From NCBI RefSeq assembly GCF_011317445.1, contig NZ_JAAAPL010000007.1, positions 19,090-83,089 on the forward strand: 64,000 nt of DNA, in the 5' to 3' direction. Positions 20,720 to 30,091 of this stretch are shown piece after piece. The position numbers were made by a program, and so were the translations under genes. Each line of letters opens with the position of its first letter. Position 1 is the first letter of the stretch. This stretch comes from Chelativorans multitrophicus (GTDB lineage Bacteria > Pseudomonadota > Alphaproteobacteria > Rhizobiales > Rhizobiaceae). The notes below the pieces were generated by a model. It saw only the letters and a program-made list of their open reading frames with translations, was not told the origin of the DNA and did no database searches.

Positions 20720-22993
20720 TCACGATTCGGTCGATCGGGTCTCGACTGGCTGTCCATCCTCGCGGCCTCCCGGCATGCGAAAGCGATCGGGATTGTCGAA
20801 GCGCCGCAGCACATTGGCTGTAATATAGGCGATTTCGTTTTCATAGCCGTTCCAGGCCATCGAGCCCGCCCAGGCGATCGAGCCCGTGGAGAACACGGCG
20901 CCGCCGCCGGCCGTCTCGAAGAAGGTCAGGTCGGCGCGGATGATGTCGGCCTGCGTTCCCGACCAGTCGGGCGTCGGGTCCAGCAGATCCTCCGGCGTCA
21001 TCAGGTAGATATCGGTATGGCGCGTCGAGGAGGCGAGCACCAGCGCATGCGCCGGCGTTCCCTGCGCGGCGTCCGCCCGGTCGACCTCCAGGCCCGCGGC
21101 ACCGCCTCCCGCTAGGCCGAAATCGCCGATCTTCGCCGTCTTGGACAACCCCTCGAAGATGAAGGCGGCGCGAGGGTCGCGGGCCGCGGGCGACAGCACG
21201 TAAGGCTCGCAAATATCGAACCCCTGCGAGGTCATGCCCACGCCACACAGATGGTTCGGCGGGCGCCCGTTGCGCCGCCACAGGCCGCCATACTCGCCGG
21301 TGAAGGCGTGGTAGAACTGGCCGTGCCCCGGCTCCCAGGGTCGGATCCCCGCTTCGGAGCGGCGGCACTCCATGATGCCGGGCATATCCTCGCTGAAGCT
21401 GACGACCCAGTAGAAGCCGTTGCCGCCGAGATACATCAGCCGGCCGCCGCGGTCGGTGAAGCCCTGGAGCGCGGCGATCATGTTGCCGGTGTGGTATTCG
21501 GGATGGGTCCCGGTGAGGATCACATTGTATCGGCCGAGGAGCTGCAAGCCTTCGGCATGCAGGTCCTCGTCGGTGATAACGTCGTAGTGCTGCCCGATAT
21601 GGTCCAGCCAGCCGAGGATGTGGGTGTCGGCGTTGAACTGCCAGACATTCGAACCGAAGCCGCCAAGGAAGGATCTCACCTTCGGCTGCAAGTCGACGAT
21701 CGGCCGCAAGCGCGAGCTGTGGAAGACGCCGCTTTCGTCGTCATGCGTCTCGTACACCGAGAAGCCGATGCCCGGGTTGGCCTGGAGGAACATATGGTGG
21801 CGGTCGAGCTCGACCGCCCGGCCCATGCCGATCTCCGTTCCGGGAACATCCATGCCCAGCCGGTGGTTGGCATAGGCCAGATAGCTGCATGTCGGGAACA
21901 GGAAGGCGACGGTGTTGCCGCTTGCCTGCTCGCGCGGCGGCCTCAGCGCGAAGACGCAGTAATAGGCGGCCTCCTCGTCGCCGTCCGGCACCAGGCGCAC
22001 GGCATAGACGCCGCTCCCGAGCCCCTCGGGCACTGTGAAGGTGAAATCCACCGTCCAGGCGGCATCGTACATGTCGGTCGAATGGAAATGGATGGCCGAA
22101 TAGAGATCCGGACGCTTCTTCCAATCCAGATCCTGGCCCTTCCAGAGCCAGCCGGTCATGGCGCGCGCCGGCGCGTTGTGGATGCGGCCATGCAGTTGGA
22201 AGGGCGAGACGTCGCAGATCGTCTGCGTCGAGATCTTGCGCGAGAAGTCCCATGCCGCGCGCAAATTGCGCGTCCGCGACAGCCGCTCGAAATCGGCCAG
22301 CAGACGGCGAAGCGTGTCATGCGCCACCGCGGCCGAAAACAGCGCCGGGCGGTCGATCTTGCCGTCGAAGAACGTTCCCGGGCGACCGTTGGGGCCGCGG
22401 GTCGCGGCGATCAGGATCTCCGTGGCGCCACTGGGCGCCGCGGTCGCAGGGACCGAGATCGCCTCCAGCTGCCCGTCCTCGCCGGCCGCGTCGCTCTCGG
22501 CCGAGATGCTCAGCGTCAGCCGGCCGTCGCCGCCCGAATAGGCGAGGGAAAGCACATGCCACATGTTCCTGGTGACCCGCCCCGTGGTGGCGAGCCTGCG
22601 GCCCAGCGCCTCGGCGAAGACGTGCCCCTCGGCGTCGATCCCGATCCGCGCAAAGCCCGGCATGGCGATCACCGTGCGCTCGCGCTCGTCCAGCAGCGTC
22701 GGGCTTGCCACCGCCGCGAGGGTGAAGTCGTCGAGGTTCGACAACATCCCCCGCCCCGGCACGACGACGCAGGAGCCGGGGTAGAACCCCTTGGCCTCGG
22801 CCGGGCGCTCGCCGCCGAGATCCAGGGCGATCGCCTCGTCCTTGTAGCCGGGTCCTTGCGGGTTGGTGTCTCCTTGGATGATGCGGCGCAGGTCGGCGCG
22901 ATAGGTGTGCGCGCCGAAGGAACCGGCCATGACGGCGAGGCGTTCCCCGGGTGCGACGGTCAGCTTGTCGAGATAGGCGACGATGGGCAGCAT
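20720..22993 (-). CDS. dmfA2: N,N-dimethylformamidase large (beta) subunit homologue
   Basis: A 757-residue protein matching the large subunit of DMFase, which hydrolyses dimethylformamide to dimethylamine and formate. The Paracoccus enzyme has a mononuclear iron held by two tyrosines and one glutamate. Candidate equivalents here are Y374 (SYLAYANHR), Y414 (FSVYETHDDES) and E499 with H497 (TGTHPEYH), at spacings consistent with those I recall for that enzyme. The N-terminal lectin-like part contains FFDGKIDRPALFS. dmfA1 lies 13 bp upstream. Because the operon also encodes a polyamine-type importer, the substrate may be a larger cationic amide rather than DMF. Substrate specificity is inference. 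Confidence 0.88.
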   Translation of the reverse strand: MLPIVAYLDKLTVAPGERLAVMAGSFGAHTYRADLRRIIQGDTNPQGPGYKDEAIALDLGGERPAEAKGFYPGSCVVVPGRGMLSNLDDFTLAAVASPTLLDERERTVIAMPGFARIGIDAEGHVFAEALGRRLATTGRVTRNMWHVLSLAYSGGDGRLTLSISAESDAAGEDGQLEAISVPATAAPSGATEILIAATRGPNGRPGTFFDGKIDRPALFSAAVAHDTLRRLLADFERLSRTRNLRAAWDFSRKISTQTICDVSPFQLHGRIHNAPARAMTGWLWKGQDLDWKKRPDLYSAIHFHSTDMYDAAWTVDFTFTVPEGLGSGVYAVRLVPDGDEEAAYYCVFALRPPREQASGNTVAFLFPTCSYLAYANHRLGMDVPGTEIGMGRAVELDRHHMFLQANPGIGFSVYETHDDESGVFHSSRLRPIVDLQPKVRSFLGGFGSNVWQFNADTHILGWLDHIGQHYDVITDEDLHAEGLQLLGRYNVILTGTHPEYHTGNMIAALQGFTDRGGRLMYLGGNGFYWVVSFSEDMPGIMECRRSEAGIRPWEPGHGQFYHAFTGEYGGLWRRNGRPPNHLCGVGMTSQGFDICEPYVLSPAARDPRAAFIFEGLSKTAKIGDFGLAGGGAAGLEVDRADAAQGTPAHALVLASSTRHTDIYLMTPEDLLDPTPDWSGTQADIIRADLTFFETAGGGAVFSTGSIAWAGSMAWNGYENEIAYITANVLRRFDNPDRFRMPGGREDGQPVETRSTES

Positions 22994-23006
22994 TGCGGAC
23001 TGTCTC

Positions 23007-23333
23007 CTACGCGGCGTCGTCGGAGCCGAGGTCGAGCGGCCGGGCCGTCAGGTCCTTCCAGCGGCGCCGGAAGATGTCGCGCTCAGCCTCCAGCAGATCG
23101 GTGTAGACGACGTCCTCGACCATCTCGATCGCCGAACCGCGCTTGAGCGGCATCCTGCCGAGACGCCAGCGGGCGTGGCGCCGTTCCACCACCAGCACGT
23201 ATTTGAAGGCCCAGTCGGCCCCCCGCATGCGGTTCAAGACGCGCTGCAGACCCGGGCTATGGTAGCCGATCGGCGAGGCGAGGAATTCGCGGGCGAATTG
23301 CAGGTCGTTGGCGCTGAGCTGATAGCGGCCCAT
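23007..23333 (-). CDS. dmfA1: N,N-dimethylformamidase small (alpha) subunit homologue
   Basis: A 108-residue protein starting MGRYQLSANDLQFAREFLASP, with CGGAG six bases before ATG 23333. The open frame extends to 23423 through the potD stop but without a ribosome site. Size and position fit the small subunit of DMFase, which pairs with the large subunit in an oligomer. Assignment depends on the adjacent large subunit and on the central GLQRVLNRMRG and KYVLVVERRHARWRLG segments. Confidence 0.8.
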   Translation of the reverse strand: MGRYQLSANDLQFAREFLASPIGYHSPGLQRVLNRMRGADWAFKYVLVVERRHARWRLGRMPLKRGSAIEMVEDVVYTDLLEAERDIFRRRWKDLTARPLDLGSDDAA

Positions 23334-23398
23334 GGCATGCTCCGATTGAAAAGGCCGGGACGCGGGCCTGCGCGCCCCGGCAAAGCCTCGGGAGAAGG

Positions 23399-24433
23399 TT
23401 AGTTCGTCTTGATCCTGTCCCATGCGCGGGTATAGAGGCGCAGATCCTTGCCCATATCCTCGAAGATCTGCAGCTTCGCGCGCACGTCCTGCGGCGGATT
23501 GATCGACGGATTGCTTTTCAGCTCCTCGGGCAGGAGGGCCACCGCCTCGGTGTTGACGACGCCGTTGGTCAGCCGCGCCGAGTTCTTGGCCGCAACCTCG
23601 GGCCGCAGCAGGAACTGCATGAACAGCTTGGCATTGTGCGGGTTCGGCGCGTTCGCCAGCAGGCAGACGTCCTCCTGGTACATGGTCGCGCCTTCCTCCG
23701 GGATGACGAACCCCAGCAGCTCGGGATTCTGCAGCGTGTTCAGGACGCCGCCGACATAGTAGTGCGAGGCCGCGGTGTCGCCGGCGGTCACCAGCGGGAT
23801 CACGTCATAGCGGAAGGCGCCGATATTGGGCTTCTGCTCCATGATGAAGGCCTCGGCCTTGGCGATCTCGTCGGGATCGCGGGAGTTGACCGAGGCGCCG
23901 GTCATGATTAGTCCGACCCCCAGCGTCTCGCGCAGGTCGTCTAGCATGGTCACCTTGCCGGGATTATCCTTGGCGTATTCGAAGAACTGCTTCCACGACT
24001 TCAGCTCCGGAATATGCGTCTTGTTGTAGAGGATGCCCACCGACCCCCAGGCATAGGGCAGGCAGAAGTCGCCGTTCGGATCCTCGTGCGAGCGCAGGGC
24101 CGCCTTGTCGATGGCGTCCCACCCCGGCAACTGGTTGGGATGCGCCGGCTGCAACAGGCCGAGCTGCTGCATGATGTCGTGCATGTGCACCGAGGGCCAG
24201 ACGAGGTCATATCCAGAGGCGCCCGCCTGGATGCGGGCCAGCATCTCCTCGTTGGTGGAATAGGTGTCCAGCGTTACATCGACGCCGAATTCCTTGCTGA
24301 AATCGTCGATGATCTCCGGGTTGATATATTCGCCCCAGTTGTAGAGCGCGAGCTTGCCCTCGGCTGAGGCCAAGTGCCCCGACAGCATCAGGATTGCTGC
24401 CGCGCCCGCGATCCGGGTCAATAGTCGTTTCAT
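23399..24433 (-). CDS. potD: Periplasmic polyamine-type ABC substrate-binding protein (PotD-like)
   Basis: A 344-residue protein with a cleavable signal peptide (cleavage near SAEG) and the typical PotD/PotF start LALYNWGEYINPEIIDDFSKEFG. DLVWPSVHMHDIMQQLGLL and WGSVGILYN are family landmarks. It should bind a cationic amine or related ligand for the permeases encoded upstream. Whether the polyamine-binding acidic residues are conserved was not checked residue by residue, so the ligand is uncertain. Confidence 0.9.
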   Translation of the reverse strand: MKRLLTRIAGAAAILMLSGHLASAEGKLALYNWGEYINPEIIDDFSKEFGVDVTLDTYSTNEEMLARIQAGASGYDLVWPSVHMHDIMQQLGLLQPAHPNQLPGWDAIDKAALRSHEDPNGDFCLPYAWGSVGILYNKTHIPELKSWKQFFEYAKDNPGKVTMLDDLRETLGVGLIMTGASVNSRDPDEIAKAEAFIMEQKPNIGAFRYDVIPLVTAGDTAASHYYVGGVLNTLQNPELLGFVIPEEGATMYQEDVCLLANAPNPHNAKLFMQFLLRPEVAAKNSARLTNGVVNTEAVALLPEELKSNPSINPPQDVRAKLQIFEDMGKDLRLYTRAWDRIKTN

Positions 24434-24457
24434 GTCGCATACTCCCCTTTGTTGTTT

Positions 24458-25300
24458 TCAAGACTTGCGATTGCGCAGCAGCATGCCGACGGTCGCCACC
24501 GCGAAAGAGAACAGGATGATCACGACTGCGAGCGCGGTGATCTGCGGCCGCAGGCCCCTGCGCATCATCGCCAGGATGAGCAGCGGCAGCGTCTGCGAGC
24601 CGACGCCGGCAATGAAATAGGTGATGACCACGTCGTCCAGCGAGATGATGAAGGCCAGCAGGAATCCACCCAGCACGCCCGGCATGATGAGCGGCAGCGT
24701 CACGCGGCGGAAGGTGGTCAAGGCCCCTGCCCCGAGATCGGCGGAGGCCTGTTCGAGCGTGGTGTCCATGCCTGCGAGCCGGCTCGACACCACGACGAAG
24801 ACGTAGCTGGACAGGAAGGTGACGTGGCCGATGACGATGGTCAGCAAGCTGAGATGAAAGCCGGCGCCGACGAAGAAGATCAGCAGCGCAATGCCCAAGA
24901 CGATGTCGGGCACGAGCATCGGCAGGAGCAGAAGCGCCTGGTAGAAGCGCTTGCCGGCGAATCTGTAGCGGGCCAGGGCGACGGCGGTCGCCGTGCCGAT
25001 GAGGGTCGATATGCTGGCCGCGGTGGTCGCCACCAGGAAGCTGTTCTTCACGACCTCGAAGATGCGCTCCGGGCTCTCGGTAAAGGCAACATCGAAAGTG
25101 CCTTCGACGCCGGCGCCGCCGAAGATGGTCGCGTACCAGTCCAACGTGAAGCCGGTCCAGACCGCCATGTTGATCGGATTGGCGTTGAAGGAATAGACGA
25201 CGATCAAGGCCAGCGGCATGTAGAGGAAAGCGAGGAACAGGAACCCGTAGCTGTTGAACAGCGCCGACCAGAGCTTTCCCGGCCTGAACCCGCGAAACAT
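24458..25300 (-). CDS. potC: ABC permease, PotC-like
   Basis: A 280-residue inner-membrane permease with six predicted segments and the BPD-type coupling motif in EQASADLGAGALTTFRRVTLPLIMPG. It abuts potB (ATG at 25300). With PotB it forms the channel of the importer for the DMFase-like pathway. Confidence 0.92.
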   Translation of the reverse strand: MFRGFRPGKLWSALFNSYGFLFLAFLYMPLALIVVYSFNANPINMAVWTGFTLDWYATIFGGAGVEGTFDVAFTESPERIFEVVKNSFLVATTAASISTLIGTATAVALARYRFAGKRFYQALLLLPMLVPDIVLGIALLIFFVGAGFHLSLLTIVIGHVTFLSSYVFVVVSSRLAGMDTTLEQASADLGAGALTTFRRVTLPLIMPGVLGGFLLAFIISLDDVVITYFIAGVGSQTLPLLILAMMRRGLRPQITALAVVIILFSFAVATVGMLLRNRKS

Positions 25301-26205
25301 CAGACTGCTCCCCTCGCTTGTGCCCTAGCGGTCCGGGTGAACTGGATCATCAGCACCAGGACGACCGAGGCCATGATGAGCAGCGCCAGCGCCGCCCCGA
25401 ACGGCCAGTCGCGCGATTGCAGGAACGATCGTTCGATGAGGTTGCCAGTCATCTGCACCTTCGAGCCGCCGAGGAAGGCGGGCACGATGAAATTGCCGAG
25501 GGCCGGGATGAAGACGATGACCGATCCGCCGGCGATGCCGGGCGCCGTCAGCGGCAGGATGACACGCAGGAAAGTCTGCAGCGGCGTCGCGCCGAGATCC
25601 TGCGAGGCCCTGATCAGCGAATAGTCGAGCTTTTCGACATTCGCATAGATCGGCAGGAACATGAACGGCGTGAAGATGTAGACCATGCCCACGATCACCG
25701 CGAAATTGGAGAACAGCATGTCCAGCGGTTGCGCGATCAGCCCCGCGCTCTGGAGCAGCGTGTTGATGAAGCCGGTCGGGCGCAGCAGCAGCAGCCAGGC
25801 ATAGATGCGCACCAGCAGGTTCGCGAAGAAGGGCAGCATGATCAGGAAGAGGACGAAGGTCTTGCGCCGTTCGCTCATCCGGCTCACCCAGAAGGCTGCC
25901 GGGTAGCAGATCAGCAGCGAGAACAGCACGGTGAGGCAGGCGACCTTCAGCGAGCCCAGAAAGATCGACAGGTAGATCGGATCGAATTCCTCGTAGTCGT
26001 TCAGCGGCCAGCCGAGGATGCGCCCGTAATTGTACGGATACCAGTTCCATTCGACGCCGCCGTAGAGGCCGGGCTCGAGGAAGCTGTAGACGACCATGAT
26101 GCCGAGCGGGATCAGGAAGAATACGCCCAGCATCAGCGTGATCGGCGCCAGCAGCAGGAGGAGCGCGCGCCGCCTGCGGGACCTGACGGTGTCGCCGGCG
26201 ATCAT
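25300..26205 (-). CDS. potB: ABC permease, PotB-like
   Basis: A 301-residue permease beginning with a basic stretch and LLLLLAPITLMLGVFFLIPLG, with the coupling motif RASQDLGATPLQTFLRVILPLTAPG. Second gene of the operon, directly after potA. Confidence 0.92.
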   Translation of the reverse strand: MIAGDTVRSRRRRALLLLLAPITLMLGVFFLIPLGIMVVYSFLEPGLYGGVEWNWYPYNYGRILGWPLNDYEEFDPIYLSIFLGSLKVACLTVLFSLLICYPAAFWVSRMSERRKTFVLFLIMLPFFANLLVRIYAWLLLLRPTGFINTLLQSAGLIAQPLDMLFSNFAVIVGMVYIFTPFMFLPIYANVEKLDYSLIRASQDLGATPLQTFLRVILPLTAPGIAGGSVIVFIPALGNFIVPAFLGGSKVQMTGNLIERSFLQSRDWPFGAALALLIMASVVLVLMIQFTRTARAQARGAV

Positions 26206-26206
26206 C

Positions 26207-27310
26207 TCAGGCTCCCGCGGCCGCGATGAGGTGCGCGGCCGCCGGCGCGTAGGCGATGCGCACGGCGGCTCCGGCGGCGATGCCCGGCTCGTCGTCGGCC
26301 CGGTCGTGGCGGTGATGGGCCGTCACGGTGCGCCCGAAGCCCACGTCGACATGGATGTGCATGACGGACCCGACGAAGACCGTGTCCTTCACCGTGCCTT
26401 CCAGCACGCAGCCCGGCTCTCCCTGCCCCGGGCCGACGATGTGCAGGTACTCCGGCCGCAGCACCAGCTTGACGCTGTCGCCGACGGCGAAACGATCATC
26501 CTGCGAGGCCAGCCTGCGACCGTTCGCAGTCTCCACGACGACACGCTCGCGCTCACGCGAGACGACCTTTCCGGCAAACAGGTTCGAGGTGCCGACGAAG
26601 TTCGCCACAAACTCGTTGGCGGGCGCATCGTAGATCTCGACGGGACTGCCGATCTGCTGCAACCTGCCTTGGGACAGAACGGCAATCCGGTCCGACATCG
26701 CCAGCGCTTCCTCCTGGTCGTGGGTGACGAAGATGAAGGTGATGCCGACGGAATGCTGGAGGTTCTTCAATTCCATCTGCATGGCCTCGCGCATCTTGCG
26801 GTCGAGCGCCGAGAGCGGCTCGTCCAGCAGGAGGACGCTCGGCTTCAGCACCAGCGAGCGCGCGAGCGCGACACGCTGCTGCTGACCGCCCGACAACTGG
26901 CTGGGACGGCGGTTCCCGAAGCCGGAGAGCCTCACCATCTCCAGCGCCTCGTCGACGCGCCGGTTGCGCTCCGGCTTCTTGACGCAGGCCACGTCGAGCC
27001 CGTAGCCGACGTTCTGCGTGATCGTCATGTGCGGGAAAAGGGCATAGTTCTGGAACACGGTGTTGAAGGGGCGCCGGTGCGCCGGCACCGCCCTCAGGCT
27101 CCGCCCGTGGAGGATGAGGTCGCCGCCGTCCAGGTCCTCGAAGCCCGCGATGCATTTCAAAAGCGTAGTCTTGCCGCAGCCCGAGGGTCCGAGCAGGGTC
27201 AGGAACTCGTTGTTGCGGACGTTGATCGTGACATCATCCAGCGCGCGCACCGATGTGCCTTCCGGCGTGCCGTAGGCCTTATGCACGGAAGCAATCTGCA
27301 AAAAGTCCAT
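26207..27310 (-). CDS. potA: ABC transporter ATPase, PotA-like
   Basis: A 367-residue ATPase. Walker A is GPSGCGKTT (residues 41-49), the signature LSGGQQQR (139-146) and Walker B LLLDEP (160-165). A TOBE-type C-terminal domain with VVLRPEY-like sequence follows, as in spermidine/putrescine importers. First gene of the leftward operon potABCD-dmfA1A2-gntR. Its start is 26 bp from the shared 24-bp operator. Confidence 0.94.
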   Translation of the reverse strand: MDFLQIASVHKAYGTPEGTSVRALDDVTINVRNNEFLTLLGPSGCGKTTLLKCIAGFEDLDGGDLILHGRSLRAVPAHRRPFNTVFQNYALFPHMTITQNVGYGLDVACVKKPERNRRVDEALEMVRLSGFGNRRPSQLSGGQQQRVALARSLVLKPSVLLLDEPLSALDRKMREAMQMELKNLQHSVGITFIFVTHDQEEALAMSDRIAVLSQGRLQQIGSPVEIYDAPANEFVANFVGTSNLFAGKVVSRERERVVVETANGRRLASQDDRFAVGDSVKLVLRPEYLHIVGPGQGEPGCVLEGTVKDTVFVGSVMHIHVDVGFGRTVTAHHRHDRADDEPGIAAGAAVRIAYAPAAAHLIAAAGA

Positions 27311-27335
27311 TCAGCACCCTCTGGAGACTCTTATT

Positions 27336-27359
27336 GTTTTTATGGACGTAAAAATACAT
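27336..27359. promoter_or_regulatory. Candidate operator in the potA/peptidase divergent promoter
   Basis: A 24-bp segment containing TTTTTA-N6-TAAAAA with outer TGT and ACA. It matches the segment at 29994-30017 at 21 of 24 positions (GACGTAAAAA shared). It lies between the divergent starts of potA and the peptidase. The GntR-type regulator of this locus is the likely binder. Confidence 0.65.
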
Positions 27360-27404
27360 ACTTTGGCCACCAGGACAAACATATTCTTCGCCACGGAGGC
27401 GGGA

Positions 27405-28523
27405 ATGACAAAAGGCCGGATGGAAGGGACGGGCGATCGGAGGGCGAAGGGACGGGCGCGGGAATTGGGCTGGCGCCTGCCCGGGACGACCGGACACGAC
27501 AATGCGATCACCGATGTCGCGGGCGTGTGCGTCGGTCTGGTAACGCTGAACGAGCCGGAGGGGCGCATCCGCACCGGGGTGACTGCGATCCTGCCTTTCG
27601 GGCACGAGCGCGAACCGCGCATCGCGCATGCCGGCATCTACGTCCTCAACGGAAACGGCGAGATGACGGGCGCGCACTGGATTCGCGATGCCGGCTATTT
27701 CCTCGGGCCGGTGTGCATCACCAACACCCACAGCGTCGGTATTGCCCATCACGCCGCGGTCAAATGGATGATCGCACAGTATGAGGAGGCGTTCCGCGAC
27801 CATCATCTGTGGGCCATGCCGGTGATCGCCGAGACCTATGACGGCGTCCTCAACGACATCAACGGCCAGCATGTGCGCGAGGAGCACGTTCTCGCCGCGC
27901 TCGACGGCGCCCGGCCCGGCCCCGTCGCCGAAGGCAACACCGGCGGCGGCACCGGGATGATCTGCTACGAGTTCAAGGGCGGCACGGGCACGTCCTCTCG
28001 CCGCGTTGAGCTGGGAGGCGCTCACTACACGTTCGGCGTGCTCGTGCAGGCCAATCACGGCCGCCGCGACTGGCTGACGGTGCTGGGCGAATCCGTAGGC
28101 AGGCAGTTGGACGATCATCGGCTGCTGGACCGCGAGCGCGGCTCGATCATCGTGGTGATCGCCACGGACGCGCCCTTGCGGCCGGGCCAGCTCGACCGGC
28201 TGGCGCGGCGCGGCGCCATCGGCATCGGCCGTTCCGGCACGCCGGGCGGCAACAGCTCAGGCGACATCTTCCTGGCCTTCAGCACCGCCAATGCCCGCCC
28301 GCTTCCCCAGTTCGACGCCCCCCTGCAAGGCTTCACCCACCTCAACGACGAGATCCTCGACCCCGCCTACGAGGCGGCGGTCGAGGCGACCGACGAGGCG
28401 ATCCTGAACGCGATGCTGGCGGCCGAGGACACGACCACGCTCAAGCCGCCGGGCCTGACCTGCAAGGCGCTCGATGCAGCGGCCGTGACGGACATCCTGC
28501 GCCGGGCAGGAAAGAGCGGCTAG
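27405..28523 (+). CDS. P1 family (DmpA/BapA type, S58) aminopeptidase
   Basis: A 372-residue N-terminal-nucleophile hydrolase. The autocleavage site is visible as G246-S247 in RERGSIIVVIATDAP, after which S247 would be the nucleophile of the beta chain. GNTGGGTGMICYEFKGGTGTSSR and GNSSGDIFLAFSTANA are family signatures. DmpA relatives release N-terminal D- or L-residues or beta-amino acids from amides and peptides. ATG 27405 has GGAGG five bases upstream; an earlier ATG at 27342 lies inside the operator. Transcribed divergently from potA, so it probably belongs to the same amide-degrading pathway. Confidence 0.9.
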   Translation: MTKGRMEGTGDRRAKGRARELGWRLPGTTGHDNAITDVAGVCVGLVTLNEPEGRIRTGVTAILPFGHEREPRIAHAGIYVLNGNGEMTGAHWIRDAGYFLGPVCITNTHSVGIAHHAAVKWMIAQYEEAFRDHHLWAMPVIAETYDGVLNDINGQHVREEHVLAALDGARPGPVAEGNTGGGTGMICYEFKGGTGTSSRRVELGGAHYTFGVLVQANHGRRDWLTVLGESVGRQLDDHRLLDRERGSIIVVIATDAPLRPGQLDRLARRGAIGIGRSGTPGGNSSGDIFLAFSTANARPLPQFDAPLQGFTHLNDEILDPAYEAAVEATDEAILNAMLAAEDTTTLKPPGLTCKALDAAAVTDILRRAGKSG

Positions 28524-28606
28524 AGCATTTTGCAGCCGGACGGAATCGTCTGACGTTGCACAAATGCGGCTAAAACAAATCGATAGAGCGTCCGCCGGCG
28601 GCGCGA

Positions 28607-29980
28607 TCAGAGGCCGACGTCGGCGAAGACCTCCGCCATCGTATCCTCGAGGATGTCGAATATCTCGCCGATCTGGCCCTCGGTGATGATGAAGGGGGGC
28701 CCGAGCACGATCGCCTGGCCGAGCGGGCGGCAGATCAATCCCTTTTCGAGGGCCTTGTTGGCGATGCGCTCCGGGATCCGGAGCGCCCCGTCCAGCGGGG
28801 CCTTGCTGTTCTTGTCGGCGACCAGCTCGACCGCCCCCATCAGGCCGACGCCGCGCGCTTCGCCGGCATGGTCGTGCCTGGCCAGCCGGTCCAATCCCGC
28901 GAGGAAGCGCGGGCTAACGCGGCGCACATTGTCGAGCAGGCCCTCCGTCTCGATCACCTCCAGCGCCTTCAGCGCGATCGCGCTGCCGAGCGGGTTGCCG
29001 CCGGACGTGAAGCCATGCGGGAATTCCTCGGCCGCCTCGCAGGCGCGCGTCAGCGCGTCGGCGAGTTCCGGCCCGAGGATGATCGCGCCCATCGGGAAAT
29101 AGCCAGCGGTGATGCATTTGGAGGCGACGATGGCATCGGGCTCGACATTGTACTTGTCGCCGCCCCACATCTCGCCGGTGCGGCCGAAACCGGTGATCAC
29201 CTCGTCGGCGATGAGCGGAATGCCGTATTTGCGCAGGATGGGCCTGATCGCCTCGAAATAGCCCCTAGATGGCGGGATGACCCCGCCCGCCCCCTGCACG
29301 GGTTCGGCGAACATGCCGGCGATGGTGTCCGGCCCTTCCTTGATAATCAGCTCTTCCAGCTTGCGGGCGAGGCGTTGCGAAAACGCGGCCTCGCTCTCGC
29401 CGGGCTCTCCGTAGCGCCAGTGGTGGGGGCAGTCGGCATGCAGGAAGCCGGGCAGCGGCAGGCCGAATTCCGCATTGTAGGTCTTGCCCGTCATCGACGC
29501 CGTGGCGACCGTCACACCATGGTAGGCGTTGACGCGGGTGATTATCTTGCGGCGCTGCGGCTGGCCGTTGCGACGGTGCAGCAGCCACAACATCTTGACG
29601 ACCGTGTCGTTCGCCTCGGAGCCAGAATTGGTGTAGTAGACGCGGCCGCTCGGGAAGGGCGAAATTTCGATGAGCTTTTCGGAGAGCGCCACCGTCGTAT
29701 CCGCGATCCTGCCGAAAAAGGCATGATAGCCCGGAAACCTGCGGGCCTGGTCGCAGATCGCCTCGATCAGCCCCTTGTGATTGAAGCCGGCGACATTGTT
29801 CCAGAGGCCGGAATTGGCATCCATGTAGCTCTTGCCATGGACGTCGAAGACATGAATCCCTTCGCCATGGGTCAGCACGACCGGTCCGTTCTGATTTAGT
29901 GTTTCAAGATCCGTGAACCCATGGAAAACGTTTTCCTGGTCGCGCTGCTCCCAAGAATTCTTGGCGCGGTGATACAACAT
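28607..29980 (-). CDS. Class III PLP-dependent omega-aminotransferase
   Basis: A 457-residue aminotransferase. The PLP lysine is K288 in SKCITAGYFPMGA, and VYYTNSGSEANDTVVKM, NAYHGVTVATASMTG and LIADEVITGFGRTG are class III signatures. MLYHRAKNSWEQRDQ (ATG 29980) follows GGGAG with six bases spacing; the frame opens earlier at 30091 without support. Relatives use putrescine, beta-alanine, taurine or other omega-amines with pyruvate. The operator copy just upstream ties it to the pot-dmf locus, so it could process the amine released by amide hydrolysis. Confidence 0.9.
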   Translation of the reverse strand: MLYHRAKNSWEQRDQENVFHGFTDLETLNQNGPVVLTHGEGIHVFDVHGKSYMDANSGLWNNVAGFNHKGLIEAICDQARRFPGYHAFFGRIADTTVALSEKLIEISPFPSGRVYYTNSGSEANDTVVKMLWLLHRRNGQPQRRKIITRVNAYHGVTVATASMTGKTYNAEFGLPLPGFLHADCPHHWRYGEPGESEAAFSQRLARKLEELIIKEGPDTIAGMFAEPVQGAGGVIPPSRGYFEAIRPILRKYGIPLIADEVITGFGRTGEMWGGDKYNVEPDAIVASKCITAGYFPMGAIILGPELADALTRACEAAEEFPHGFTSGGNPLGSAIALKALEVIETEGLLDNVRRVSPRFLAGLDRLARHDHAGEARGVGLMGAVELVADKNSKAPLDGALRIPERIANKALEKGLICRPLGQAIVLGPPFIITEGQIGEIFDILEDTMAEVFADVGL

Positions 29981-29993
29981 CTCTGTCTCCCAA

Positions 29994-30017
29994 TGTTTTT
30001 TTCGACGTAAAAAGACA
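29994..30017. promoter_or_regulatory. Second copy of the 24-bp candidate operator, before the aminotransferase
   Basis: Shares GACGTAAAAA and the outer TGTTTTT and ACA with the segment at 27336-27359, differing at three of 24 positions and in the same orientation. It is 14 bp from the aminotransferase start codon, well placed for repression. Confidence 0.65.
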
Positions 30018-30091
30018 CTCACACAACGATGAAATTTGGTCAAGCGGTGTGAGTGGATGCGCCTCTTTATACCAGATGGACGGCGCTTCAC

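Noticed and set aside
21251..23146. Plus-strand 631-codon frame over the DMFase genes
   Set aside because: GC-rich antisense shadow. The opposite strand encodes recognisable DMFase subunits with sensible spacing.
24449..27784. Long plus-strand frames over potABC
   Set aside because: Low-complexity His/Gln/Asp/Arg translations opposite well-conserved ABC genes.
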